DNA from: a virus
Strand: one strand, 5' to 3'
Length of the DNA stretch: 64,000 nucleotides
IMG/VR virus record: IMGVR_UViG_3300032334_001433
Span: 62,001-126,000 of that record
Part shown: one piece after another, positions 40,417 through 49,590 of the stretch
How the letters are laid out: every line of letters begins with the position of its first letter
How positions within the stretch are numbered: the stretch's first letter is position 1
Notes under the pieces: model-generated
Seen by the model: the letters and a program-made list of their open reading frames with translations, nothing else
What the model was told of the DNA's origin: nothing
The model's database searches: none
Position numbers and translations under genes: made by a program

Positions 40417-42144
40417 ATGGCATTTCAGCTTTCACCTGGCGTACTAGTACAAGAAAAGGATTTAACCGCAATAGTCCCTTCTGTTGCTACTTCAGCTGGC
40501 GGTTTTGCTGGCGCCTTCCAATGGGGACCTGTTGGCCTAGTTACCACTGTCGATTCTGAGAATAATTTAGTAAAATATTTCGGCGGACCTAATGATGCGA
40601 CGTATACATCTTTCTATACTGCAGCAAATTTCTTATCTTATGGTAATAATCTAAAACTTGTTCGTGTTGTAAACGAGGGAACAGCTAAAAATGCAATTGC
40701 CAATACAAGTGCAAATGCAATATTGATTAAAAATATTGATGATTATATCAGTACTAGAGCAAATGGCGGAAACGGTGTAGGAGAGTTTGCTGCGAAGTAC
40801 CCTGGAGATATAGGAAATACCTTAAAGGTTTCAATGGTTGATGGAAACACTTGGAATGCTTATAATGGATTTTCTGGAAACGCATGGGCATATCAATCCG
40901 AATTTAATTCTGCTCCTGGAACATCTACAACTACAGCTTCGCTTGGCGGATCAAACGACGAATTGCACGTTGTAATTATTGATGAAGAAGGTGTTCTAAC
41001 TGGTGTAAGAAATACTGTTTTAGAAAAATTTGCATTTGTATCCAAAGGTTCTGATGCTAAGAAAACAGACGGATCTTCAAATTATTATAAAGATGTAATT
41101 AACAATCAATCTGCGTATGTTTGGTCTATGGACCACCCATTAACTTCAGTTGCAAATACTGCAACATGGGGTACAACAGTTATTGGTAAAGCATTCGGAA
41201 ATCTTAGCACAAATGTATCAGTTTCGTTTAGCAAAGGCGTTTCTGACGAAGCAAATATTTCTGCAGGTAACGTAATTGCAGGATTTAATAACTTCTCAAA
41301 TGATGAGTTGTATGATATTAATCTAATTCCTGCAGGTCCTTGGTCAAATACAGCATCAGTTGTTTCTAATCTAGTTGCAATTGCGGAAGATAGAAAAGAT
41401 TGTGTAGTATTTGTATCACCTAGTTTTGAATCTGTTGTAAATGTTTCTCCTTCTACTCAAGCAAGCGGCGTTGTTTCTTGGAGAAATAATACATTAAATA
41501 TTAATTCTAGTTATGCTGTTATGGATTCCGGATGGAAATATCAGTATGATAGATATAACGACAAATATCGTTGGGTGCCATTAAATGGCGACATTGCTGG
41601 TCTATGTGTGAGAACTGATTCTCTAACAGATCCTTGGTTTAGCCCAGGCGGATTCTCTAGAGGTCAAATTAGAAATGTTGTTAAACTAGCATTTAATCCT
41701 TCTAAGACGGATAGGGATACATTATACAAAGCAGGTGTTAATCCTGTAGTATCCTTCCCCGGTCAAGGAACAATTCTATACGGCGACAAAACTATGTTGT
41801 CAAAACCTAGCGCATTTGATAGAATTAATGTTCGTAGATTGTTTATTGTATTGGAAAAAGCAATTGCAACTGCTGCAAAATTCCAATTATTTGAATTTAA
41901 CGATCCGTTTACAAGAGCACAATTTAGAAATCTAATAGAGCCTTTCTTAAGAGATGTTCAAGGTCGACGTGGCATTACGGATTTCAAAGTTGTTTGCGAT
42001 GACACAAACAACACCGGTGATGTAATTGATAGAAATGAATTTAGAGCAGACATATTTGTCAAGCCAGCACGTTCTATTAATTTCATATCATTGACATTTA
42101 TTGCTACAAGATCGGGCATTTCGTTTGAAGAAGTTGGCGCATAA
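40417..42144 (+). CDS. gp18: Tail sheath protein gp18
   Basis: 575 aa (T4 659). Contractile sheath subunit. N-terminus FQLSPGVLVQEKDLTAIVPSVATSAGGFAGAFQWGPVG is classic, with FGGPNDATYTSFYTAANFL next. C-terminal core LNVRRLFIVLEKAIATAAKFQLFEFNDPFTRAQFRNLIEPFLRDVQGRRGITDF is the conserved handshake domain (short pieces seen in order). Own late promoter and strong ribosome site point to high expression. Confidence 0.96.
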   Translation: MAFQLSPGVLVQEKDLTAIVPSVATSAGGFAGAFQWGPVGLVTTVDSENNLVKYFGGPNDATYTSFYTAANFLSYGNNLKLVRVVNEGTAKNAIANTSANAILIKNIDDYISTRANGGNGVGEFAAKYPGDIGNTLKVSMVDGNTWNAYNGFSGNAWAYQSEFNSAPGTSTTTASLGGSNDELHVVIIDEEGVLTGVRNTVLEKFAFVSKGSDAKKTDGSSNYYKDVINNQSAYVWSMDHPLTSVANTATWGTTVIGKAFGNLSTNVSVSFSKGVSDEANISAGNVIAGFNNFSNDELYDINLIPAGPWSNTASVVSNLVAIAEDRKDCVVFVSPSFESVVNVSPSTQASGVVSWRNNTLNINSSYAVMDSGWKYQYDRYNDKYRWVPLNGDIAGLCVRTDSLTDPWFSPGGFSRGQIRNVVKLAFNPSKTDRDTLYKAGVNPVVSFPGQGTILYGDKTMLSKPSAFDRINVRRLFIVLEKAIATAAKFQLFEFNDPFTRAQFRNLIEPFLRDVQGRRGITDFKVVCDDTNNTGDVIDRNEFRADIFVKPARSINFISLTFIATRSGISFEEVGA

Positions 42145-42159
42145 TAACGGAGAAACCAA

Positions 42160-42720
42160 ATGGCATTAGAAACGATTCCTTTTAATATAGATCAATTTAA
42201 AGCAAGATTGGGCGACGGCGGTGCCCGTCCAAATCAATTTAGAATTGACATACACTTCCCTTCGGTTGCTCAACCTGCAGGTATTCAATCTGATATATCA
42301 AGTTATTTGGTTAATATTGCAGAATTGCCTGGCCAGACAATTGGAGTTACTCCTGTTTATTACAGGGGCCGCGAAATTAAATTGGCCGGAGATAAAGTAT
42401 TTGCGCCGTTTACTTGTACTATTATTAATGACAGTGATTTTACTTTAAGAAATGCTTTAGAAAGATGGATGAATCTTATGGAAAGCAATACTGCAAAGAC
42501 TGGCGAAATGGCACCTTTGTTATATCAACAAACTATTGATGTTGTACAATTGAATAGAAAAGGCGTTGCAATTCGTCAATACAATTTAAGAGATGCATTC
42601 CCAACAGATATTTCTCCAATTGGATTAGATTTTGCGGCTAACGATCAATTATCTACATTCTCTGTGACATTCCAATATCAATCGTTTACCGTACAATCTT
42701 TGACTAGCAGCATTGTATAA
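42160..42720 (+). CDS. gp19: Tail tube protein gp19
   Basis: 186 aa (T4 163). FKARLGDGGARPNQFRIDIHFPS, then VNIAELPGQTIGVTPVYYRGREIKLAGDKVFAPFTCTIIND and the end STFSVTFQYQSF are the tube-fold landmarks. It follows gp18 by 15 bases with a GGAG site, forming the sheath-tube pair. Confidence 0.94.
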   Translation: MALETIPFNIDQFKARLGDGGARPNQFRIDIHFPSVAQPAGIQSDISSYLVNIAELPGQTIGVTPVYYRGREIKLAGDKVFAPFTCTIINDSDFTLRNALERWMNLMESNTAKTGEMAPLLYQQTIDVVQLNRKGVAIRQYNLRDAFPTDISPIGLDFAANDQLSTFSVTFQYQSFTVQSLTSSIV

Positions 42721-42740
42721 TTTATTTTTGGATTTAAATA

Positions 42741-44276
42741 ATGGAAATTAATATATTCGGCTATACAATTAGCCGTGATAATGATGTGAGTAAATTGGCA
42801 CGAACACAATCGTTTGTGCCACCTACTACTGAAGATGGAACCGCAACTGTACAAGGCGGCGGTTACTTCGGAACATACTTAGAAATGGATGCAACTGCGA
42901 AATCGGAGGCAGAATTAATTACCCGATATCGCGAAGCATCTATGTATGCTGATTGTTCTACAGCAATTGATGAAATTGTAACCGAGGCAATTGCAGCGGT
43001 TGAGGACGAGGCGGTTGTACAAATTAATTTAGATGCTCTTGATGTTCCTGATAACATTAAGAAGGCAATCGAAGATCAGTTTAGCATAATTGTTAGACTT
43101 CTTGGATTTAACCTAAAAGGATTTGACATATTTCGCAGATGGTATGTAGATGGTAGAATTTATTATCAAAAGATTATTGATGAGAAAAATCCTAAAAAGG
43201 GAATTATTGAGTTAAGACAAATTGACCCACGAAAAATTCGTAAGGTCAGAGAAATTAAAAAAGATAAAGATCAAAAGACGGGCATTGATCTTATTAAATC
43301 TATTGAAGAATTTTTCATCTATAATGAAAAAGGTATAAATTATCAGCCAAATTATCAAACTGCAGCGACAGGTGCAAATCAAGGTCTACGTATATCTTTG
43401 GATTCTGTTAGTTATGTGCCATCTGGGTTGAATGATTCTGAGAAGAATGTTGTTTTAAGTTATTTACATAAAGCAATCAAACCGGTGAATCAGTTAAAGA
43501 TGATGGAAGATGCGTTGGTAATCTATAGATTGTCAAGAGCCCCTGAAAGAAGAATATTTTATATTGATGTTGGTAATTTACCTAAATTAAAAGCTGAGCA
43601 ATATCTTAAGGATATTATGGCTCGCTATCGTAATAAGATTGTTTATGATTCTGCAACAGGCGAAATCAGAGATGATCGTAAATTTATGTCAATGCTTGAG
43701 GATTTTTGGTTACCTAGAAGAGAAGGCGGCCGCGGCACTGAGATTACTACATTGCCGGGCGGAGAAAATCTAGGACAAATTGACGATATTCATTATTTTC
43801 AAAATAAATTATATCAGGCATTAAATGTTCCTTTATCAAGAATGCAACCACAACAGGGTATTTCTTTTGGTAGAGCAACAGAGATTACTAGAGATGAATT
43901 AAAATTTGCAAAATTTGTTGGCAGACTTCGTAAGAAGTTTAGTCAATTATTTCATGATATATTGAAAACGCAGTTAATTTTAACTGGTGTTATTACTGAA
44001 CAAGATTGGGTTGAATTTAAAGAAGTTATCCAATTTAAATTTGCACAAGATCAATATTTTGCTGAAATGAAAGATGCGGAAAATCTTCGTAATAGAATTG
44101 ACGTATTAAATCAGATGCAACCATATGTTGGAACGTATTTTAGTAAGGAATATATAATGAGGAATGTTTTGAGAATGACCATTGAGGAAATTCAAACAAT
44201 GGAAAAACAAATGGCAGCAGAGCCTCCACCTACATTAGGTATGGATGGACAACCTTTAGAACAACCGCAGGGGTAA
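42741..44276 (+). CDS. gp20: Portal vertex protein gp20
   Basis: 511 aa (T4 524). Dodecameric portal for packaging. Motifs: REASMYADCSTAIDEIVTEAIA near the N-terminus, RRWYVDGRIYYQKIIDEKNPKKGI, RLSRAPERRIFYIDVGNLPKLKAEQYL, then EGGRGTEITTLPGGENLGQIDDIHYFQNKLYQALNVPLSRM in the crown/stem region. Strongly conserved gene used as a marine T4-like marker. Confidence 0.96.
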   Translation: MEINIFGYTISRDNDVSKLARTQSFVPPTTEDGTATVQGGGYFGTYLEMDATAKSEAELITRYREASMYADCSTAIDEIVTEAIAAVEDEAVVQINLDALDVPDNIKKAIEDQFSIIVRLLGFNLKGFDIFRRWYVDGRIYYQKIIDEKNPKKGIIELRQIDPRKIRKVREIKKDKDQKTGIDLIKSIEEFFIYNEKGINYQPNYQTAATGANQGLRISLDSVSYVPSGLNDSEKNVVLSYLHKAIKPVNQLKMMEDALVIYRLSRAPERRIFYIDVGNLPKLKAEQYLKDIMARYRNKIVYDSATGEIRDDRKFMSMLEDFWLPRREGGRGTEITTLPGGENLGQIDDIHYFQNKLYQALNVPLSRMQPQQGISFGRATEITRDELKFAKFVGRLRKKFSQLFHDILKTQLILTGVITEQDWVEFKEVIQFKFAQDQYFAEMKDAENLRNRIDVLNQMQPYVGTYFSKEYIMRNVLRMTIEEIQTMEKQMAAEPPPTLGMDGQPLEQPQG

Positions 44277-44279
44277 ATT

Positions 44280-44450
44280 ATGGATACATCAGAAGTTATT
44301 AGACATATGGTAGACGACATTTTAGCAGACCGTTCAAATGACGCAGTTAACAGATTCAACGATGCTATAGGATTTAAGTTATCTACCGCATTGGATGATA
44401 AAAAACAAGAAATTGCTGCTAGCATAGGCAAGGAAAATGAAGAAGTTTAA
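44280..44450 (+). CDS. gp67: Prohead core protein, gp67-like (56 aa)
   Basis: Begins 3 bases after the gp20 stop and overlaps the next gene by 14. Sequence MDTSEVIRHMVDDILADRS then NDAVNRFNDAIGFKLSTALDDKKQEIA. Marine T4-like phages carry a short protein here with the same F-x-A-x-x-x-K-[VL]-S-x-A-[LI]-D-x-K/R-K-Q-E-I-A pattern, in the place of T4 gp67. A minor scaffold component is expected. Assigned by position and pattern. Confidence 0.75.
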   Translation: MDTSEVIRHMVDDILADRSNDAVNRFNDAIGFKLSTALDDKKQEIAASIGKENEEV

Positions 44451-45270
44451 TCAATTCAGAGAAGATTCTTTATTAGAAGTCTTAAAGGCTTCTGATCCAA
44501 CGGGTAAATGGATAGACGATTTCGTTCATTCAGACAATCCAAAATTTGCTGGTAAAAGCAAAAAAGAACGTATTCGTATGGCCCTTGGTGCTGCGTACTC
44601 TGCAAAAAGAAATGAAAGTGTAGATGAAGCCATTAATGCTGCACAACAAGCTGCCATTGCTATTGCTAAGAAAAAGAAAAAAGAAAAAGTAGCAGAAGCC
44701 AAAGATGAAGGCGAATATAATTATGAAGGCGCCATGGCAAAAACACAACTACAAACAATTTGTAGAAATGCTGCAGACTTAAGAGACATGCTTGAAGATG
44801 ATGAAAATCTTCCAGAGTGGGTACAAGCAAAAATAACAAAAGCAGAAGATTATATTACAACATCATTGGATTATATGAAATCTTCTGAAGAATTAGGTGA
44901 AGAAGTTGAAGAGTTAGATGAATTATCAAAAACTACCTTAGCCGACTACGCAAAGAAAGCAGCTAGAAGCGCTACAACTAAACGCAAAATAGCAGCAGAT
45001 TTTGAAAATAAAAGCGCGCGCGCAAAAACCCCAGGCATGAAACAGGCAAGTGCTAGATTGTCACAAGACTATAAAGAACAATCTTGGAAAAGACACGACA
45101 ATGTTAATAAGGCGATTGACCGTTTAGCAAAAGAAGATACCGAAGTTGCAGAAGCACGTATGAGTGCTGCTCAAAGATTATGGAATGCAGAAAATAAACA
45201 GCGTGCCAAAAGCGATGCTAGTTTAGCTCGTACGCCAAGTAGTATTCCGAAACCCGAAGAGAAAAAATAA
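44437..45270 (+). CDS. Prohead core/scaffold-associated protein (gp68 region)
   Basis: 277 aa, Lys/Glu/Ala-rich and helical. The block WIDDFVHSDNPKFAGKSKKERIRMALGAAYSAK is common in head genes of T4-like phages, and AMAKTQLQTICRNAADLRDMLEDDENLPEWVQAKITKAEDYITTSLDYMKS (spread over 50 residues) is another recurring one. It lies between gp67-like and gp21, where T4 has gp68 (141 aa). Its two modules suggest a fusion of small core proteins. Probably digested or retained inside the head. Confidence 0.7.
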   Translation: MKKFNQFREDSLLEVLKASDPTGKWIDDFVHSDNPKFAGKSKKERIRMALGAAYSAKRNESVDEAINAAQQAAIAIAKKKKKEKVAEAKDEGEYNYEGAMAKTQLQTICRNAADLRDMLEDDENLPEWVQAKITKAEDYITTSLDYMKSSEELGEEVEELDELSKTTLADYAKKAARSATTKRKIAADFENKSARAKTPGMKQASARLSQDYKEQSWKRHDNVNKAIDRLAKEDTEVAEARMSAAQRLWNAENKQRAKSDASLARTPSSIPKPEEKK

Positions 45271-45279
45271 GAGGACAAA

Positions 45280-45696
45280 ATGGCGGTAACAACCACAATA
45301 CTTAAAAATGTAAGACAACAAGCAGTTGTTAAATTCATTGGTAGCGGAACTGCTAACGTAGATTTGAGAGCAGATCTTACACAGCCTGAAGAAACTTTCT
45401 TAGGTTTTGCTAATACAAATGTTTCAATTAAAACGGTAATGTGGAGTACCACTGATTCAATTTCTTCTCCTATTTTAGTACAAAGAGGAGTTACTGCAGC
45501 TTCTGCATCAAATGTATTAATATTATACGGCGGAGCATCTGATTGGGAATTAGATCAAGGTGCAGGTTTTGTTGATGATGTTAGTGCAAATGCAAATATT
45601 ACAGTTCAATTGCCTGCAACTGGCGGAATGTTATATTTAGTATTAGGTAAAAAAACGGGATATGAAGGTCCTAATTTCCAAACTGCTCCAAATTAA
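45280..45696 (+). CDS. Putative head decoration or minor capsid protein
   Basis: 138 aa, beta-rich with no charged clusters: VTTTILKNVRQQAVVKFIGSGTANVDL, IKTVMWSTTDSISSPILVQRG, WELDQGAGFVDD and a terminal GMLYLVLGKKTGYEGPNFQTA. I have seen this pattern in marine T4-like genomes between core and protease genes. Capsid decoration is likely from location; unproven. Confidence 0.65.
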   Translation: MAVTTTILKNVRQQAVVKFIGSGTANVDLRADLTQPEETFLGFANTNVSIKTVMWSTTDSISSPILVQRGVTAASASNVLILYGGASDWELDQGAGFVDDVSANANITVQLPATGGMLYLVLGKKTGYEGPNFQTAPN

Positions 45697-45709
45697 TATA
45701 GGAATTTAA

Positions 45710-46360
45710 ATGAGATTAATTACAGAAGTAGCACAAGACCTGCAATATTTGGTTGAAGATAAAGCAGGCGGCGGAAAAAATGTCTTTATTGAAGGCATTT
45801 TTATGCAAACTGAACAACCAAATCGTAATGGTCGCTTATACAAACGCGACATTATGGAAAAAGAATTAAGTAGATACCAAAAGCTTATTGATGAAAAAAG
45901 ATCATTAGGCGAATTGGGTCACCCTGCAAACCCAACATTAAATTTGGATAAATGCTCTCACCTTATTACTCACTTAAGATTTGAGGGCAATAATGTTATG
46001 GGTAAAGCAAAAATTTTAGAAACACCAATGGGAAACATTGCTCGTAACTTAATCGAGAATGGCGTAAGACTCGGTGTTTCTTCTAGAGGATTAGGTTCAT
46101 TAAAACTTAATAAAGAAGGTGTAAATGAAGTACAAGATGATTTTCATCTTGCAACCGTAGACATTGTTGCTGATCCATCGGCCCATGATGCTTTTGTTCA
46201 AGGCATTTATGAATCTGCTGAATGGATATGCGAAAACGGTCTTTGGAGATCAGTTGATGTCGAAAAAGCACAAAGAACATTAAAGGGCGCATCTAAGGGA
46301 CAGTTAGAATCTGTTAAACTAAAGATGTTTGAAGAGTTTATGTCTAGAATGTCTAGGTAA
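45710..46360 (+). CDS. gp21: Prohead protease gp21
   Basis: 216 aa (T4 212). Herpesvirus-assemblin-type serine protease that trims head proteins during maturation. Conserved: MQTEQPNRNGRLYKRDIMEKELSRYQ, LGELGHPANPTLNLD with the catalytic His, TPMGNIARNLIENGVRLGVSSRGLG with the catalytic Ser and ATVDIVADPSAHDA. Directly before the scaffold and capsid genes it processes. Confidence 0.95.
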   Translation: MRLITEVAQDLQYLVEDKAGGGKNVFIEGIFMQTEQPNRNGRLYKRDIMEKELSRYQKLIDEKRSLGELGHPANPTLNLDKCSHLITHLRFEGNNVMGKAKILETPMGNIARNLIENGVRLGVSSRGLGSLKLNKEGVNEVQDDFHLATVDIVADPSAHDAFVQGIYESAEWICENGLWRSVDVEKAQRTLKGASKGQLESVKLKMFEEFMSRMSR

Positions 46361-46367
46361 GTAAACT

Positions 46368-46375
46368 TATAAATA
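46368..46375 (+). promoter_or_regulatory. Late promoter TATAAATA for gp22
   Basis: Exact TATAAATA 7 bases after the gp21 stop and 29 bases before the gp22 ATG; AGGAG ribosome site follows. Provides extra expression of scaffold and capsid genes. Confidence 0.88.
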
Positions 46376-46404
46376 ATTTGAAACAATCCATTTAGGAGAC
46401 ACTA

Positions 46405-47532
46405 ATGTCAGTAGAAAGCAAAATCAAACAATTGCTAGAGCAAGTAAATGCTAAAGCTAGCTTAGAAGAAGCAGATGCAATGAGCCCTAGCTCCCCAAAA
46501 GATTCTTCAATCAAAGCAGCAGTTAGCGGCGACGCTTCTATGCCAAGACAAGGCGGATCCCAAGACGCTGGACCCGAAGAAGATCGCGATGAGAAAGAAG
46601 AAAACCAAGGTGCTATTGCAGCTAAAAGTATTAAACAAAATACTTTAACAGCAAACGGCCCTGGCGCTACTCCTAATTTCCAAACAGTTGGCGATGCAGC
46701 TTCCGTAGTTAATCAGCAAAGTTCTGCAGGCAACACCCCTGTTGGTGAAGAGTCTGAAGAGGAAGGCGAAACAATTGCTGAAGAGGAAACATCCGGCATT
46801 ATTGATTTATCCCCAATTTTTGGCGATGATCTATCTGAAGATTTCAAAGCCAAAGCAACATCTATTTTTGAAGCAGCAGTTATTGCTCGCGTAAATTCAG
46901 AAATGGATAAAGTAGCTGCATCGTTGGAAGAAAAATATGCAGCAGATGTTGCAGAATACAAAGATGGCATTGTTGAAAAAATTGATTCATATCTTAACTA
47001 TGTAGTTGAGAACTGGATGAAAGAGAATGAACTAGCTCTAGAAAATGGTCTTCGCACAGAGATTGCAGAAGATTTCATGTCTGGACTAAAGGTACTATTC
47101 AAAGAACACTACGTTGAAGTGCCTGAAGAAAAATACGATGTAATCGGTGAACTACAGGAGAAGGCTGAAGAACTAGCTGCAAAACTAGATGAAGCTATTA
47201 GCCACAGTGTAGAACTTAATAAAGAAGTCACTTCTTTAAAGCGTGCTGCAATTATAGAAGAATTGTCCAAAGATCTAGCTAATACAGAAGCTGCAAAATT
47301 GGGCAAATTGTTAGAAGGTGTTGATTTTGAAAATGAAGATCTTTACAGAGAAAAAGTTTCTGTAATTAAAGAAAATTATTTTCCAAAGAACGTTGTAACA
47401 GAAGGTAAAGTATCTGTTCAATCTCAGCAAACTCTAACAGAAGACAATGATGTTCCTACTGAAATTTCAGAAGGATCTTCTACTGTTTCTGTATATGCGC
47501 AAGCGCTTTCAAGATCAATTAAAAGAGCGTAA
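46405..47532 (+). CDS. gp22: Prohead scaffold protein gp22
   Basis: 375 aa, acidic and helical. The N-terminal MSVESKIKQLLEQVNAKASLEEADAMSPSSPK style and the long coiled coil at residues about 150-290 (with NYVVENWMKENELALENGLRTEIAEDFMSGLKVLFKEHYVEVPE as the conserved centre) are characteristic. About 110 residues of disordered, S/G/E-rich sequence precede the core. Main scaffold, cut by gp21. Confidence 0.93.
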   Translation: MSVESKIKQLLEQVNAKASLEEADAMSPSSPKDSSIKAAVSGDASMPRQGGSQDAGPEEDRDEKEENQGAIAAKSIKQNTLTANGPGATPNFQTVGDAASVVNQQSSAGNTPVGEESEEEGETIAEEETSGIIDLSPIFGDDLSEDFKAKATSIFEAAVIARVNSEMDKVAASLEEKYAADVAEYKDGIVEKIDSYLNYVVENWMKENELALENGLRTEIAEDFMSGLKVLFKEHYVEVPEEKYDVIGELQEKAEELAAKLDEAISHSVELNKEVTSLKRAAIIEELSKDLANTEAAKLGKLLEGVDFENEDLYREKVSVIKENYFPKNVVTEGKVSVQSQQTLTEDNDVPTEISEGSSTVSVYAQALSRSIKRA

Positions 47533-47561
47533 TTTTCACGCTACTCATCAAGGAGAAAAAA

Positions 47562-48857
47562 ATGTTTTTATCGGAAAACCTACAACAAAAATGGCAAGCC
47601 ATTCTTGAGCACCCAGATCTTCCAGAGATCAAGGATAGCTACAAGAAGGCTGTTACTTCTGTTCTTTTAGAGAACCAAGAGCGTTCATTACGTGAAGAGC
47701 GTAATGCATTGTTCGAGGCAGCTCCAGGCAACAATATCAGCGCAACTGGCGGTATTGACAAGTATGACCCAATCATGATTGGTTTAGTTCGCCGTGCAAT
47801 GCCTAACTTAATGGCATATGACATTTGCGGTGTTCAGCCAATGACTGGTCCAACAGGCTTGATCTTTGCAATGAGATCTATGTATAGCGGCGAGCGTGCT
47901 AATACTTCAACACGTACAGAAGCATTGTTCAACGAAGCAAATACATCGTTCTCTGGTAACGCAGTTAGCACAACAGGTAATAACCCAGTTTCTGGTACTT
48001 ATACAACTGGTGCAGGTACATCTACAGCAACGGCTGAAGCTCAAGGTACATCTGGCGGTCAAGCATTCAACGAAATGTCTTTCAGCATTGATAAGACAAC
48101 AGTTACTGCTAAGTCACGTGCGTTAAAAGCAGAGTACACAGTTGAATTAGCACAAGACTTGAAAGCAATTCATGGTCTTGACGCTGAAGCAGAATTGTCA
48201 AACATTCTATCCCAAGAATTCATGTTTGAAATTAACCGCGAAGTTGTTCGTACAATCTATGGTGTAGCTAAACCAGGTTCTCCTGCAACAGCGACCGCAG
48301 GTACATTTGACTTAGACGTTGATTCTAACGGACGTTGGTCTGTAGAGCGTTTCAAAGGTCTATTGTTCAACATTGAACGTGATGCTAACCACATTGCACA
48401 AGACACACGTCGTGGCAAAGGTAACTTCATCGTTTGCTCTGCAGACGTTGCAAGTGCATTAGCTATGTCCGGTGTTCTAGACTATGCTCCAGCATTGAGC
48501 ACAGGTCTAAATGTTGACGATACAGGCAATACATTCGCAGGTGTTCTAAATGGACGTTACAGAGTTTATATTGATCCGTATTCTGCAAATCTAGGCGCAT
48601 CAAGCCAATTCTACATGGTTGGTTATAAGGGTTCTTCTCCTTATGATGCAGGTATGTTCTATTGCCCATATGTTCCTCTACAAATGGTTCGCGCAGTTGA
48701 TCCTAACAGCTTCCAGCCAAAGATTGGCTTTAAGACACGTTATGGTCTAATTGCTAACCCATATGTTGTTAACTCAGCAGGCGCAAATGACGCAGATAGC
48801 TTCACAGCTAACCGTAATCAATACTATCGTCGTACGCAAGTATTGAACTTAATGTAA
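47562..48857 (+). CDS. gp23: Major capsid protein gp23
   Basis: 431 aa (T4 precursor 521). HK97-type fold. N-terminal delta region to about residue 55, then GIDKYDPIMIGLVRRAMPNLMAYDICGVQPMTGPTGLIFAMRSMY, the block used for marine g23 surveys. EMSFSIDKTTVTAKSRALKAEYTVELAQDLKAIHGLDAEAELSNILSQEFMFEINREVV follows (in pieces). Strong AAGGAG site. Codon choice is visibly richer in C-ending codons than in neighbouring genes, consistent with high expression. Confidence 0.97.
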   Translation: MFLSENLQQKWQAILEHPDLPEIKDSYKKAVTSVLLENQERSLREERNALFEAAPGNNISATGGIDKYDPIMIGLVRRAMPNLMAYDICGVQPMTGPTGLIFAMRSMYSGERANTSTRTEALFNEANTSFSGNAVSTTGNNPVSGTYTTGAGTSTATAEAQGTSGGQAFNEMSFSIDKTTVTAKSRALKAEYTVELAQDLKAIHGLDAEAELSNILSQEFMFEINREVVRTIYGVAKPGSPATATAGTFDLDVDSNGRWSVERFKGLLFNIERDANHIAQDTRRGKGNFIVCSADVASALAMSGVLDYAPALSTGLNVDDTGNTFAGVLNGRYRVYIDPYSANLGASSQFYMVGYKGSSPYDAGMFYCPYVPLQMVRAVDPNSFQPKIGFKTRYGLIANPYVVNSAGANDADSFTANRNQYYRRTQVLNLM

Positions 48858-48895
48858 TCAAAAATTACATTGATAAAGCCGGCATTAAGACCGGC
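48852..48895 (+). other. Two hairpins at the gp23 3' end
   Basis: ATGTAAT 48852-48858 and ATTACAT 48864-48870 form a perfect 7-bp hairpin that includes the stop codon. GCCGG 48878-48882 and CCGGC 48891-48895 form a second. They precede the terminator at 48925 and may protect the 3' end of the abundant capsid mRNA. Confidence 0.6.
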
Positions 48896-48924
48896 GTATA
48901 TCTACAGTCTACAGGCTGTTCTTT

Positions 48925-48950
48925 AAAAGGGGGGATTTTTCTCCCCTTTT
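48925..48950 (+). terminator. Intrinsic terminator after gp23
   Basis: AAAAGGGG 48925-48932 pairs with CCCCTTTT 48943-48950; the 3' arm supplies the T-run. It closes the head-gene transcript. The next late promoter starts 7 bases after it. Confidence 0.88.
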
Positions 48951-48956
48951 CTGCCT

Positions 48957-48964
48957 TATAAATA
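48957..48964 (+). promoter_or_regulatory. Late promoter TATAAATA
   Basis: Exact TATAAATA 26 bases before the ATG of the tube-fold protein gene, directly after the gp23 terminator, restarting late transcription. Confidence 0.85.
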
Positions 48965-48989
48965 TAAGTATCAGTAGAAGGTGTTTTAA

Positions 48990-49574
48990 ATGTATACTTC
49001 AAATATAAGTGTGTTACAGCAAAATTATGCAAATACTTTGCCAACAACCCACGATTATCTTAGACCAAATGCTTTTAGATTCTCTGTAAAAGATATACCA
49101 AATGTATCGTTTACTTGTCAATCTGCAAACTTGCCGCAGCTAGCTTTGGGGTATGCATCTCAACCGACACCGTTTACCGATATTCCTCGCATTGGAGACA
49201 AATTGCAATTTGGAGATCTTAGTATTAGATTTTTGATCGCAGAAGATATGTCAAATTATATGGAATTATATAAATGGTTAGTTGCATTGGGGTTTCCAAA
49301 AGATTACAACCAATTCAACGCATTCGTTAAAGATAGACCTAGTTCATTTCCATTTAAAGTAACTCCTAAGGGAATTACTGAAGTTTCGGCATACTCGGAT
49401 GCAACTTTATGTATTTTAGACTCGACAAATACGCCTAAAGTAAATATAATGTTTAAGAACATATTCCCTGTGTCCTTAGAAGCTTTGGACTTTGATATTG
49501 CATCTGCAAGTGTTGAATATTTTACCGCGATTGCCTCATTTAAGTATACATTGTTTGAGGTGGAGAAACTTTAA
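48990..49574 (+). CDS. Tail-tube-fold protein (gp19/gp54 superfamily)
   Basis: 194 aa. LRPNAFRFSVKDIPNVSFTCQSANLPQLALGYASQPTPFTDIPRIGDKLQFGDLSIRFLIAEDMSNYMELYKWL is the tube-fold order of strands and helix. The end EYFTAIASFKYTLFEV is typical. Third member of this fold in the window besides gp19 and 13137-13763. It could be the tube initiator gp54 or another tail-completion component; this cannot be settled from sequence alone. Expressed late from its own promoter. Confidence 0.75.
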   Translation: MYTSNISVLQQNYANTLPTTHDYLRPNAFRFSVKDIPNVSFTCQSANLPQLALGYASQPTPFTDIPRIGDKLQFGDLSIRFLIAEDMSNYMELYKWLVALGFPKDYNQFNAFVKDRPSSFPFKVTPKGITEVSAYSDATLCILDSTNTPKVNIMFKNIFPVSLEALDFDIASASVEYFTAIASFKYTLFEVEKL

Positions 49575-49590
49575 TTAATATGGAGATAGT

